A stretch of DNA of 64,000 bases from Oscillospiraceae bacterium. Its GTDB lineage: Bacteria > Bacillota > Clostridia > Oscillospirales > Oscillospiraceae. Of the stretch, positions 17,890-26,237 are shown piece by piece. The notes under the pieces are model-generated. The model was not told where the DNA came from. It saw nothing but the letters and a program-made list of their open reading frames with translations, and searched no databases. The stretch lies in contig JAFUFT010000037.1 of the NCBI GenBank assembly GCA_017469795.1, positions 45,931 to 109,930 of the forward strand, written 5' to 3'. Each line of letters starts with the position of its first letter. Within the stretch, counting starts at the first letter, position 1. Position numbers and translations under genes: made by a program.

Positions 17890-17912
17890 GCGGAGCCGCC
17901 GCGCGGCTCCGC
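17890..17912 (-). terminator. Terminator of the interrupted LysR gene
   Basis: Perfect 10-bp stem GCGGAGCCGC / GCGGCTCCGC with a 3-base loop, followed on the minus strand by ATTATTTATGG. Confidence 0.6.
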
Positions 17913-17920
17913 AGAATCTC

Positions 17921-18802
17921 TTATTCCATTGTTCTGAAGTAATCCAAAAAGGCCTGCGCGGCGGCGGACAATCTCCTGTCTTTCCGCCAGCAGAGGCAGA
18001 TGTCGAAGGGGATCTCTGGGGCCAGATCCACCACGCAAACGCCGGAGATTCCGTTGGGAACATGAAGCCGGTTCATGACCGCAACGCCCTCTCCCCGGCC
18101 CACAAGGCGCACCATGGCGGAGGAGAAATTCACTGTCTGGGTGATGTTCGGCGTAAAGCCCTCCCGCCTGCAAAGCTCCTGCAGCAGTTCCTCCTGGGAG
18201 CGGATATTGCCCTCATAGTCTCTGTGGATGATAAACCGCTCGGTCCGGAGCTACTCCACTCGCACACTGGCCGCGCCGGACAGCGGATGGGTCTCCGGAA
18301 GCACCACCGCCAGCCGGTCCCTTTTGTACAGGATCTTTTCGATCTCTGGAATATCCACGTCCCGCTCCACCGCAATAGCCAGGTGGCACCGGTCCTCCAG
18401 CAGCATTCCCCGGGGATCGTCGCTGTCGAGCAGGTCGATCCGGATCCCCGGCTCCGCCCGCTGGAATCCGGAGAGCAGCTCCGCAATGCCGTACCGCTCC
18501 GGCGCCGGAAGAAAAACCATCCGCAGTACATGGGCCTCCTCGTCATGGAACTGCCGCAGCTCTGCGAGGGCCTGGTCGTGGATCGAAAGCATCTTTTTCA
18601 CATGGTTCTGATAGATTTCCCCGTAGGGACTAAGCTGCACGGACCGGGTGGTCCGGGTCAGCAGTTCTTCCCCGAGCTCCGTCTCCAGCTTCTGCACGTG
18701 TTTGGTCAGCGTGGAGTGGGAGATCCCGAGCCGCCGGGCGGCTTTCTGATAGCTCAGCGTTTCAGCCAGAACGGAAAATTCCTTCAAAAGCGTCAAATCC
18801 AT
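17921..18802 (-). pseudogene. LysR-family regulator interrupted by a single in-frame amber codon
   Basis: Translation from 18802 gives a normal LysR start (MDLTLLKEFSVLAETLSYQKAARRLGISHSTLTKHVQKLETELGEELL). The effector domain reads through SVRVE and then meets TAG at 18251-18253. The same frame then continues without any other stop for ~110 codons (LRTERFIIHRDYEGN ... FLDYFRTME) to the normal LysR length of ~293. In the paralogue at 13353 the matching segment is SVRMEQLKSEKFILH, so the amber replaces a Gln codon; one C-to-T change (CAG to TAG) explains it. Unless suppressed, the product would be a 183-residue DNA-binding fragment without most of the effector domain. It is divergent from the SDR operon and upstream of a binding-lipoprotein gene. 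Confidence 0.85.
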
Positions 18803-18826
18803 GGCGCGCCCTCCGGTCCCTTCATA

Positions 18827-18893
18827 TTTGTTCCAATTCAGAAAGAATTTTAGCCCAATTCAAATTGATTGTCAACCGGGAAGCCGTTATGAT
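18827..18893 (+). promoter_or_regulatory. Promoter and operator-like dyad of the SDR / hydrolase / MATE operon
   Basis: TTGATT (18865-18870), 17 bp, TATGAT (18888-18893), in AAATTGATT. Upstream TTTGTTCC, five bases, AGAAAG (18827-18845) resembles the TTCC-N5-GGAA dyad of the other promoters. Confidence 0.65.
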
Positions 18894-18951
18894 GAAGCTG
18901 CATAAAAATCTGTACTATTGAGATCATGCAAATAAACTGGAGGGATCGCAA

Positions 18952-19710
18952 ATGCTTACATTGACCGGAAGAACCGCCATCGTGGACGGCGCCGGGGGCG
19001 TCGTCGGCGAAGAGGTGGCCCGTCAGCTGCTGCTGGGCGGCATGAACGTGGTGTCCTTCAACGCCTCGGAGGAAAAGGCGGAAATCATTCGAAATGAGTT
19101 TGCGGACTACGCCGATCACCTTTGGGCCTGCGGCGGAAGAAACCGTCCGAAAATGGCGGAGGTGTACGAACGGTTCGGCAGTCTTGATGTGCTGATCTGC
19201 CTGCAGGGCCAGCCACCCTGCCCTACAGAGCTGGAGAACATCCCCATGCCCCTGTGGGAACGAGCCGGAGAGTCCTTGATCAACTACTATATGGAGATCA
19301 CCGACGCGCTGCCTTTCCTGCGGAAGAGCGCCGCGCCCCGGATCATCCTGCACACCTCCACGGAGTCGCGGGGCAACGTGCTCAGCGGAGACTGCCTGGA
19401 TCTGGCCTACGCTGCCTGCTTCGGCGGCGTCAATGCCATGACCGTGAATCTGGCCCGGGCCCTTGCGGAAGACGGCATCACGGTCAATGCCATCGAGTTC
19501 GGCGCCTGCCACAACGCGTCGCTGCTTCCCGACCCGTTCTTTGACCGGTACGGCCGTCCCGACTACGGCGCCAACGTGGACAAGATTCCCTTGAAGCGTC
19601 TTCCTACCCCCGGGGACATCGCGGCGGCATACTGCTATCTGGCCAGCGAAGAGGCCGGCTTCGTCACAGGCCACATTCTCAAGGTCACCGGCGGCATCTC
19701 AGTGGGATAG
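18952..19710 (+). CDS. Short-chain dehydrogenase/reductase-like protein lacking the catalytic Lys
   Basis: 252 residues, the usual SDR length. The N-terminal nucleotide site is atypical (AIVDGAGGVVGEEVA instead of TGxxxGxG). The active-site region has Ser at 136-139 and Tyr153, but Y-x-x-x-K reads Tyr-Ala-Ala-Cys-Phe, so the Lys is Phe157. The C-terminal part (ALAEDGITVNAIEFGA, YLASEEAGFVTGHILKVTGG) is canonical. An altered or lost redox activity is therefore likely. It is first in an operon with an alpha/beta hydrolase (12 bases downstream) and a MATE exporter. Its ATG follows GGAGGGATCGCAA. Confidence 0.85.
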   Translation: MLTLTGRTAIVDGAGGVVGEEVARQLLLGGMNVVSFNASEEKAEIIRNEFADYADHLWACGGRNRPKMAEVYERFGSLDVLICLQGQPPCPTELENIPMPLWERAGESLINYYMEITDALPFLRKSAAPRIILHTSTESRGNVLSGDCLDLAYAACFGGVNAMTVNLARALAEDGITVNAIEFGACHNASLLPDPFFDRYGRPDYGANVDKIPLKRLPTPGDIAAAYCYLASEEAGFVTGHILKVTGGISVG

Positions 19711-19722
19711 GAGGAATCGGAA

Positions 19723-21039
19723 ATGATCAATTGTGACAATCGGGCGGCACACTATTTTGACGAATACGCAGCCGGAGGATCCAGCGTCAAAAGCACCTAT
19801 TACACCATCGGCCGGAATCTGCCGGGCGTGCTGTACGAGCCGGAGGGAAACAGCCGGAAATCCGGCCTCTGTATCCTGATCATGCACTCTGACATCAGCT
19901 ATCTGGACTTCGAGTTCGGCCCGCGGATCGCCGCCTGGGGCTACCGGGTCCTGTGCGCCAACGTCTCCAGCGGCGACGCGCCTCTGGATCAGAAGATTCT
20001 GGAGGTAGGCCAGTGCGTCGGATTTGCCAGAGGACTTCCCGGCGTCGATACGCTGGTCCTTCTGGGACACAGCGGCGGCGCCTCCCTCATGAGCGCCTAC
20101 CAGGCCATCGCCGAAAACGGTCCGGAAATTTTCCAGGGCCCGGAGAAGATCGTGCCCTGTTCAGACCGGCTCGCCGGACTTCCCGCCGCGGACGCCGTCA
20201 TGTTCCTGGATTCCAACTGGGGCAACGGCGCCATGCGGGTGTTCAGCCTGGATCCCGCTGTCACCGACGACGACAACGGCGTCATCCTGGACCCGGAGCT
20301 GAGCCTGTTCGAAGAACGCAACGGCTTTACCCCCGGCGGCACCAGCTATTCGGACGCGTTCATCCGGAAGTTCCAGCAGGCCCAGGGACAGCGCAACAAC
20401 CGGCTCACGGCCTACGCTCTCTCCCGGGTGAAGGCCATTGAATCCGGCGAGGGAAAGTACCGGGACGACGAGCCCATGATCATTGCCGGCGCATCCCAGG
20501 CCTTTTTCAACAACAAGCTCTTTGCCCAGGATATCCGTCTGCTGTCCCGCACCCGGAAGCCCTGGCCCCTGCTCCACGGGGACGGCACCATCACCACGGA
20601 GATCGTCTGCTCGGTCCGCAAGCCGGAAAACGACTTTTCCCTGACGGACTCCTATGAGCGGGGCAGCCTGCCCACCACCGTGCGGAAGTACCTGTCAAAT
20701 TACGCGCTCCGCACCACGGAAGACTATGGCTTCAATGAGGACAGCGTCTTCGGCATCGACTGGGACTCCAGCTACAACTGCACCCCGGGCAACGTCTCCG
20801 GCATCCGCGTCCCCGTTCTGATTCTGGGCATGACAGCCAGCTGGGAGTACTCCGCCGCAGAGACCATCGCCGAGCGGGCCGTAAGCCAGGACGTGACGCT
20901 GGCCTATGTGGAGGGCGCGCAGCATTTCTTCAATACCGCGAAGGACCGGGAGCAGTACCCGGGACAGTTCGGGGATACCATGCAGACCACCTGCCGGTTC
21001 GTGGACGCCTGGCTGCGGGACAAGTTTGGAAAGGAATGA
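19723..21039 (+). CDS. Alpha/beta-hydrolase family protein
   Basis: 438 residues. The N-terminal half holds the hydrolase core with nucleophile elbow LLGHSGGASL (GxSxG) after a YRVLCANVSSGDAP strand region. A ~200-residue middle segment is unassigned. The C-terminal end has the typical acid/His region (PVLILGMTASWEYSAAETIAERA ... VEGAQHFFNTA). No signal peptide. It follows the SDR gene with an AGGAGG site and overlaps the MATE gene start region, so the three are translated from one message. Substrate unknown; a cytosolic ester or C-C hydrolase is possible. Confidence 0.82.
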   Translation: MINCDNRAAHYFDEYAAGGSSVKSTYYTIGRNLPGVLYEPEGNSRKSGLCILIMHSDISYLDFEFGPRIAAWGYRVLCANVSSGDAPLDQKILEVGQCVGFARGLPGVDTLVLLGHSGGASLMSAYQAIAENGPEIFQGPEKIVPCSDRLAGLPAADAVMFLDSNWGNGAMRVFSLDPAVTDDDNGVILDPELSLFEERNGFTPGGTSYSDAFIRKFQQAQGQRNNRLTAYALSRVKAIESGEGKYRDDEPMIIAGASQAFFNNKLFAQDIRLLSRTRKPWPLLHGDGTITTEIVCSVRKPENDFSLTDSYERGSLPTTVRKYLSNYALRTTEDYGFNEDSVFGIDWDSSYNCTPGNVSGIRVPVLILGMTASWEYSAAETIAERAVSQDVTLAYVEGAQHFFNTAKDREQYPGQFGDTMQTTCRFVDAWLRDKFGKE

Positions 21040-21041
21040 CC

Positions 21042-22418
21042 ATGAGAGGAAACATCAGTCCGAAAAAACAGCAGATGATGCTGGAGGAGAACATCCGCAC
21101 CCTGATCCCTAAAATGGCGGTTCCGACCATCGTGGCACAGCTCATCACCACGATCTATAATCTGGTGGACACCTACTTCGTCAGCACCATCGGCACCCAA
21201 GCCACAGCCGCCGTCGGCGTCAACAGCTCCCTGGAGCGGACGATCACGCTTCTGGGCTCCCTGATCGGCGCAGGCGCCTGCAGCTATATCGCCCGGCTCC
21301 TTGGCGCAAAGCGGAAAGAGGACGCGGACCGGGTGCTCTCCACTTCCCTCTTTACCGGTCTGGCGCTTGGCCTTGTCCTGATGGCGGCGGGCCTGGTCAT
21401 CATCCGCCCGCTGGTCTATCTGCTGGGCGCCAATGAGGACTGCGTGGAATACTCCATGCAGTACGCCCGCTATGTGCTTCTGGCGGCGCCGTTTATGATC
21501 GGCAGCTTTATCCTGAATATGTGCCTCCGCAGCGAGGGCAGCGCCACATTCGCCATGGTCGGCATCGGGTTCGGCGGCGTTTTGAACTGTTTCCTGGATC
21601 CCCTGTTCATCCGGACCTTTGGGCTCGGCGTGGCGGGCGCATCCATGGCCACCGCCATCTCCAAGACCATCAGCTTCTGCATCCTGCTGTATCCCTACCT
21701 TCGCAAAAACACCTCGGTGGACATCGCGCTGCGGAAATTCAGGCTTCTGGCCGCGGATGTCAAAGAGGTCCTGGCGATCGGCTCCACCTCGTTCTTTCGG
21801 TCCGCCCTGGCTGTCGTGGCCATGGTGACCATCAACCGGGTGGCCAGCGCTATTTCCACCCCCGCTCTGGCGGCGCTTTCGGTGGCAAATCGCGTCATGG
21901 AGTTCCCCTTTGCCTTTATCCTCGGATTCGGACAGGGCTATCAGCCGGTGGTGGGCTATAACTGGGGCGCCAGACAGTACGGCCGGGTGCGGGAAAGCCT
22001 GAGCTTCTCCGCCGCGGTCTCGGTGATCGGCGCAATTATCGTAGGAGGAGCGCTTGCCGTAATGGCCGGACAGATCGTTATGATTTTCAACTCGCAGGCA
22101 GACGCCGACGTCCTTTCCATCGGTATCCTGTGCATCCGTCTGCAGTGTGCCGTCCTGTTCTCCCACGCGCTGAATTCCATCATCAACATGTTCTTCGCCG
22201 GGATCGGAGACGCCAGGCGCGCCATCCTCATGAGCACCGCCCGCCAGGGCTATGTATTCATTCCCATTGCGCTGATCCTGCCCCGGCTGTTCGGCGCGAC
22301 GGGGGTGGCTTCGGTCCAGGCAGCTGCCGATCTGATCTGTCTTGTCATCTCGGTGCCGCTGATGATCACAGCGTACAGGCTGATCGCGGAACGGGAACGG
22401 GAGCAGACGGCAGACTGA
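21042..22418 (+). CDS. MATE-family efflux transporter
   Basis: 458 residues with about twelve membrane segments. MATE signatures include LIPKMAVPTIVAQLITTIYNLVDTYFVSTIGTQATAAVGVNSSLERTITLLGSLIGAGACSYIARLLGAKR. I prefer the ATG at 21042 because AAAGGA then has normal spacing; an ATG at 21036 overlapping the hydrolase stop codon is also possible. It is the last gene of the SDR operon and ends in a strong terminator. Probable export of the pathway substrate or product. Confidence 0.93.
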   Translation: MRGNISPKKQQMMLEENIRTLIPKMAVPTIVAQLITTIYNLVDTYFVSTIGTQATAAVGVNSSLERTITLLGSLIGAGACSYIARLLGAKRKEDADRVLSTSLFTGLALGLVLMAAGLVIIRPLVYLLGANEDCVEYSMQYARYVLLAAPFMIGSFILNMCLRSEGSATFAMVGIGFGGVLNCFLDPLFIRTFGLGVAGASMATAISKTISFCILLYPYLRKNTSVDIALRKFRLLAADVKEVLAIGSTSFFRSALAVVAMVTINRVASAISTPALAALSVANRVMEFPFAFILGFGQGYQPVVGYNWGARQYGRVRESLSFSAAVSVIGAIIVGGALAVMAGQIVMIFNSQADADVLSIGILCIRLQCAVLFSHALNSIINMFFAGIGDARRAILMSTARQGYVFIPIALILPRLFGATGVASVQAAADLICLVISVPLMITAYRLIAEREREQTAD

Positions 22419-22432
22419 CCGCCGCGCTTTGC

Positions 22433-22465
22433 AGGCCGGAAGCGGATGCGCTTCCGGCCTTTTTC
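22433..22465 (+). terminator. Terminator of the SDR / hydrolase / MATE operon
   Basis: Perfect 12-bp stem AGGCCGGAAGCG / CGCTTCCGGCCT with loop GATG, followed by TTTTT. Confidence 0.9.
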
Positions 22466-22482
22466 TCCGAAGTTTCACAAGC

Positions 22483-22536
22483 GGAATAATCCGAACGCGA
22501 AACAGAATTGAACTTGCTTTTTCCGTTCGGTACAAT
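22483..22536 (+). promoter_or_regulatory. Promoter and operator-like box of the ceramidase-like / esterase / amidohydrolase operon
   Basis: GGAATAATCC (22483-22492), then TTGAAC (22508-22513) in AGAATTGAAC, 17 bp, TACAAT (22531-22536). Confidence 0.75.
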
Positions 22537-22568
22537 AAACACAGAAAACTATGACAGGAGGCCATCCC

Positions 22569-23891
22569 ATGAATCAGATGCTTGTAGGAGCAGGAAAAGC
22601 AGTGATTGCGCTCCCTGCAACCTTTGCCCCCAATCGGGAGGGATTTACACGTATGGCAGATCCGCTTCATGTCCGGGTCCTGCTGATCCGGGGAGACGCT
22701 ACCGCTGCCCTCGTCTCTCTGGAACTGACCAGTCTTATGGGCGGAAATGACGAGATCAGAAACCGGGTAGCCGCCATTACCGGCGCAGACTATGTGTGGG
22801 TCACAGTGAGCCACACCTTCTCTGCGCCCCATATCCAGGCCTCCCAGTCCGGAGGTCCGGGCGGTCCCGGTGGTCCCGGAGGCCCTGGAGGCCCCGGGGG
22901 TCCCGGTGGTCCCGGGCGCATGCCGCAGATGTCCCCGGAAGAGGCCGCGGAAAGCAAGGCCCAGACCGAGGCCCTGTGGGCCGCCGTCGTCGAGGCGGCA
23001 TCCCAGGCGGCGGATTCCCTCCGGCCGGCGGAAGCCTATGCCTCCTGCGGAAGAAGCACCGTCAACACCGGGCGGGATGTACAGACGAACGAAGGATGGT
23101 GGCTGGCAGAGGGCAGCGAGGCCTACGCGGATCACGCCCTGCCCGCCGTGTTCTTTGAGACGGCCGAGGGCCAGCCTTTGGCAGTCCTCTACAACTTCCC
23201 GGTCCAGTCCTCTGTCCTGGACCACGCGGTCATGGCCGACGGTGGACACGTTGTCTCCGGAGACCTGGCCGGACGCGCTTCGGCATACCTGGAACAGGAA
23301 TACCCCGTGGCGCTGTTCCTCTGCGGTGCGGCGGGCGATCAGGCCCCCCGGCATAAGGCCAGCACCAATCTGGTGGACGTGACGGGAACGCTGCGGCACA
23401 TCGAGCGGGGCGAGGCCGGCATCGAGATCAAGAACGAGTTGGGCGACGAACTGGGGCAGGACGTCCTTTCCGCCCGCGCCGGAGCTTTCAGATTGGAGGC
23501 AGATGCAAAAATCGCCGCCATGAACCGTTTCTTCTCCGTCCCCGCCAAGGTCATGCCGGACCGTTCGGAGGTCTCTGCCAAAACAGTCGCCGACTTTCAG
23601 GACAACGGCGTGACCCAGAGCAATGTGGAGATCCTGCGGATCGGTGATCTTGCGCTGGTCGGCGTAAAGCCGGAGCTGAGTGCCTCCGTGGGCGCGTCGA
23701 TCCGGGACGGCTCCCCCTTCCCCTGCACCATGGTCGCGACCATGGTCAACGGCGGCGCGAAGTATATGGCCGACCGGGAAGGCTTCGAGCACATCTCCTA
23801 CGCCGCCCAGAACGGGCCCTTCGGCCCCGGCGCCGCGGAGCTGCTGGGCGAGCACGCTCTGGCCATGCTGAGCGAGATCCGGGAGGCCTGA
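22569..23891 (+). CDS. Neutral/alkaline ceramidase-like protein with Gly-Pro insert and altered metal site
   Basis: 440 residues from the ATG after ACAGGAGG. The N-terminal fold follows the neutral ceramidase N-terminal family (MLVGAGKAVIALP; DPLHVRVLLIRGD; LVSLELTSL; ITGADYVWVTVSHT) and later LFLCGAAGDQAP. The metal-site motif HTHS reads SHTF, and the segment that supplies the second His in the family (NYAVHGSV in the paralogue at 31742) reads NFPVQSSV, so two of the expected His are missing. Immediately after the HTF loop is a (Gly-Gly-Pro)n run at residues ~95-117. No signal peptide. First gene of an operon with an esterase and an amidohydrolase-like protein. Catalytic competence is doubtful. 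Confidence 0.78.
   Translation: MNQMLVGAGKAVIALPATFAPNREGFTRMADPLHVRVLLIRGDATAALVSLELTSLMGGNDEIRNRVAAITGADYVWVTVSHTFSAPHIQASQSGGPGGPGGPGGPGGPGGPGGPGRMPQMSPEEAAESKAQTEALWAAVVEAASQAADSLRPAEAYASCGRSTVNTGRDVQTNEGWWLAEGSEAYADHALPAVFFETAEGQPLAVLYNFPVQSSVLDHAVMADGGHVVSGDLAGRASAYLEQEYPVALFLCGAAGDQAPRHKASTNLVDVTGTLRHIERGEAGIEIKNELGDELGQDVLSARAGAFRLEADAKIAAMNRFFSVPAKVMPDRSEVSAKTVADFQDNGVTQSNVEILRIGDLALVGVKPELSASVGASIRDGSPFPCTMVATMVNGGAKYMADREGFEHISYAAQNGPFGPGAAELLGEHALAMLSEIREA
22851..22918 (+). repeat. In-frame (Gly-Gly-Pro)n coding repeat
   Basis: About seven tandem nine-base GGT CCC GGN-type units within the ceramidase-like gene, directly after the SHTFSAPH loop. Confidence 0.85.
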
Positions 23892-23892
23892 A

Positions 23893-25071
23893 ATGAACAA
23901 GATCACGGAAATGACCATCTTCAGCCGGGTGGGCGGCGAGGGTGCGGAGAACTACGCCCTCTCCCTTTCCTGTTCCGCTCCTGTGGATGCATCTTCCCTC
24001 TCGGAGAGAACGTTCTCCGTATTCGGAAGGGACATAGTCCGCTCCTATGTGTCCGGCATCGCCGAACCAGGCTGTCCCGGTCCCGGGAAGTACATCATCC
24101 TGGAATTGGACCCTGTCTCCGACATCGGCAGGGTGCGCGGCATGGGCGAGCATATCAACATCGAGCTGCCCTCTCTGGCCGTAACGCAAGAGGAGCCGTT
24201 CCTATGGGAAGACGGGACCGCCGCGGAGCCTGACGGGATCCGCCATATCGCCCTCCAGCACCGCAACCCGGACGCAGAGCGCTTCACGTTCTTTGACCGG
24301 GGGACCCTCAAATACAACCTCTACGTCCCGGAAAATCCGGTCCCCGGAGAGACATACCCGCTGTTGCTGTTCATCCACGACGCAGGCTGCGAGGGCAGCG
24401 ATCCCCGGTTCACGCTCTATCAGGGCTGCGGTGCTACTGCCTTTGCCGGCCCTCAGGATCAGGCCCTGCAGAAGTGCTTTGTCCTTGCGCCGCAGGTGCG
24501 GGCGAACTGCCGCATGACCACCGACGACTTCACGGTCACCCCGGAGCTGGAGGAGATCATGGATACGGTGCGGTATGTGATGGAGAAGTACCCCGTCGAC
24601 CCGGACCGGGTCCTGACCACCGGCCAGTCCATGGGCTGCATGGCCTCCTGCGAGCTTCTGTGCCGGTATCCGGACTTCTTTGCAGGAGCCCTCCTTGCGG
24701 CGGGCCAGTGGGACCCGGAACGGCTGGCAAAGACCGGCTTCCGGACGAAGCTATGGATCCTGGTGTCTGCGGGAGACCGGGGCGCCTTTCCCGGCATGAA
24801 CGCTGTGACGGAGGCTTTAGAGCGCTCCGGCCGTAAGATCAGCCGGTACCAGTGGAACGGCAAGGCCGGAAAGCAGACGCTGGAGGAACTGGCCCGAAGC
24901 GCCGCCGCAGACGGCAGTCCGGTCAAATACACGGTGTTTGACAGGGACAGTGTGGCTACCGCAGCGAACAGCGGTCCCGGCGCCAATCACGGCGGCACCT
25001 GGGCGCTGGTCTATACTATCGACGCGGTGCGCCGCTGGCTCACATCGCAGAAACGGGAGGGAAAAGCATGA
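23893..25071 (+). CDS. Alpha/beta-hydrolase esterase (PHB-depolymerase/feruloyl-esterase-like)
   Basis: 392 residues. An N-terminal domain of ~130 residues is followed by a hydrolase core with nucleophile in LTTGQSMGCMASCELLCRYPDFFAGALLAAGQWDPE, nearly identical in this region to the protein at 14366. The end (GANHGGTWALVYTIDAVRRWL) supplies the presumed catalytic His. Unlike that paralogue it carries no Gly-Pro segment. No signal peptide. Its start is two bases after the ceramidase-like stop and its end overlaps the amidohydrolase start (ATGA), so the three are one translational unit. Confidence 0.88.
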   Translation: MNKITEMTIFSRVGGEGAENYALSLSCSAPVDASSLSERTFSVFGRDIVRSYVSGIAEPGCPGPGKYIILELDPVSDIGRVRGMGEHINIELPSLAVTQEEPFLWEDGTAAEPDGIRHIALQHRNPDAERFTFFDRGTLKYNLYVPENPVPGETYPLLLFIHDAGCEGSDPRFTLYQGCGATAFAGPQDQALQKCFVLAPQVRANCRMTTDDFTVTPELEEIMDTVRYVMEKYPVDPDRVLTTGQSMGCMASCELLCRYPDFFAGALLAAGQWDPERLAKTGFRTKLWILVSAGDRGAFPGMNAVTEALERSGRKISRYQWNGKAGKQTLEELARSAAADGSPVKYTVFDRDSVATAANSGPGANHGGTWALVYTIDAVRRWLTSQKREGKA

Positions 25072-26111
25072 TCGTTGACTCGAATCTCTACTGGGTCCCG
25101 GAGGCGCTCTTTACCGACGAAACGCTGCGGCAGCAGTTTTTGGCGCCGATTTCCGACGAGTCCTCAGTCTCCGGCTACTACGGCTATCTCCAGACCAACC
25201 GCAGCGGTCAGCTGGAATTCGCCTTTGAAAAGCCCCGGGGATGCCAGAACCTGAACTACATTCAGGGCGAGTACCTTACCGAGGTGCAGCTCCGGGATAT
25301 GGACGCCGCGGGGGTGGACATGGCCGTCCTGAAGACCCCCTGCTGCCAGGAGTGGATGGATCTGGACATGTGCCGGATCTTCAACGACGGGATGGCGGAG
25401 CAGGTGCGTAAGAGCGGCGGAAGGCTGGCAGCGCTGGCGGTGATCCCGCCCTTCTTCACCCCGGAGACGGAGCGGGAGCTGGACCGGTGCCTGAACGATC
25501 TGGGCATGCACGGGGTGCAGCTCAGCGCACACTATCATGGCAAGTACCTGGACGATCCCGCCTTCGCGCCCCTGTTTGAGGCGCTGGAGGCCCGGCAGCT
25601 GACCGCCTACGTTCACCACACACCCCTGCCGGTCCAGTATGATGCGCTTCTGGACTATACCAGCCTGCGCCGGTCCTATGGCCGCTGCGTGGACCAGACC
25701 ACGGCGGTCTGCCGGGAGCTCTACAGCAATATGTTCGAAAAGTACCCCCACGTAAAGCTGGTCCACTCCATGCTGGGCGGCGGCTTCTTCGCCATCGCCC
25801 CCATGATGATGCCCCACGGAGCCTCCTCCGGAGACAAATCCGGACGGTTTCAGAACGCCAACGGAAACGTGGCCCGGCAGCTTCAGGAGAACATCTTCTT
25901 TGAGATGTCCCACGCCCAGCCCTGGGGCAAGGAACAGCTGGAATGCGCGGTCAAAGTCCTGGGGGCCGATCACATCGTCTTCGGCTCCTCCTACCCCGTC
26001 AAGCAGGAATGGCTGCTGGGCGGTCCGGAATTTGTCCGGAGCCTCGACATCTCCGAGGAGGACAAAGCCCTGATCCTGGGCGGAAATGCCCGGAGGCTCT
26101 ATCACCTGTAA
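25068..26111 (+). CDS. Amidohydrolase-2 (ACMSD-like) family protein with altered metal ligands
   Basis: 347 residues with the TIM-barrel order of the amidohydrolase-2 family (decarboxylases and hydrolases such as ACMSD and resorcylate decarboxylase): GMHGVQLSAHYHGKYLDDPAFAPLFEALEARQLTAYVHHTPL, then HVKLVHSMLGG, then the end ALILGGNARRLYHL. The barrel His residues in YVHH and VHSMLGG are present. However, the N-terminal D-x-H-x-H reads Asp-Ser-Asn-Leu-Tyr, and the conserved Asp of FGSDYP is Ser (FGSSYP, ~304-309). Metal binding would be changed or lost. Last gene of its operon, overlapping the esterase by four bases. Action on an aromatic acid is possible but not shown. Confidence 0.8.
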   Translation: MIVDSNLYWVPEALFTDETLRQQFLAPISDESSVSGYYGYLQTNRSGQLEFAFEKPRGCQNLNYIQGEYLTEVQLRDMDAAGVDMAVLKTPCCQEWMDLDMCRIFNDGMAEQVRKSGGRLAALAVIPPFFTPETERELDRCLNDLGMHGVQLSAHYHGKYLDDPAFAPLFEALEARQLTAYVHHTPLPVQYDALLDYTSLRRSYGRCVDQTTAVCRELYSNMFEKYPHVKLVHSMLGGGFFAIAPMMMPHGASSGDKSGRFQNANGNVARQLQENIFFEMSHAQPWGKEQLECAVKVLGADHIVFGSSYPVKQEWLLGGPEFVRSLDISEEDKALILGGNARRLYHL

Positions 26112-26117
26112 CGGCAC

Positions 26118-26160
26118 AAAGTCCGCCGTCTGTCTCTTCAGAGTCAGGCGGCGGACTTTT
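26118..26160 (+). terminator. Terminator of the ceramidase-like operon
   Basis: Stem AAAGTCCGCCG ... CGGCGGACTTT followed by T residues, directly after the amidohydrolase-like stop. A second G/C-rich hairpin at 26175-26202 may serve the convergent lipoprotein gene. Confidence 0.75.
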
Positions 26161-26237
26161 CATATCGAACACCGTGCGGCGCCTCGGAATCCCGAAGCGC
26201 CGCATGGCTATGGAGTGAATGTGATGAAACTGCTTAA

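Noticed and set aside
18251..18253. Amber codon read as pyrrolysine or another programmed insertion
   Set aside because: The paralogue has Gln at this place, LysR proteins have no such residue, and no downstream insertion-type stem is evident; a point change is simpler.
22851..22918. Tandem nine-base repeats that could suggest a CRISPR-like or satellite array
   Set aside because: Units are in frame, encode Gly-Gly-Pro and vary at synonymous positions; no spacers of unique sequence.
20904..23918. A ~1000-codon open frame antisense to the MATE and ceramidase-like genes
   Set aside because: High-GC third positions leave the opposite strand open. The translation is Gly/His/Arg-rich with no domain, and the sense genes have ribosome binding sites, promoters and clear families.
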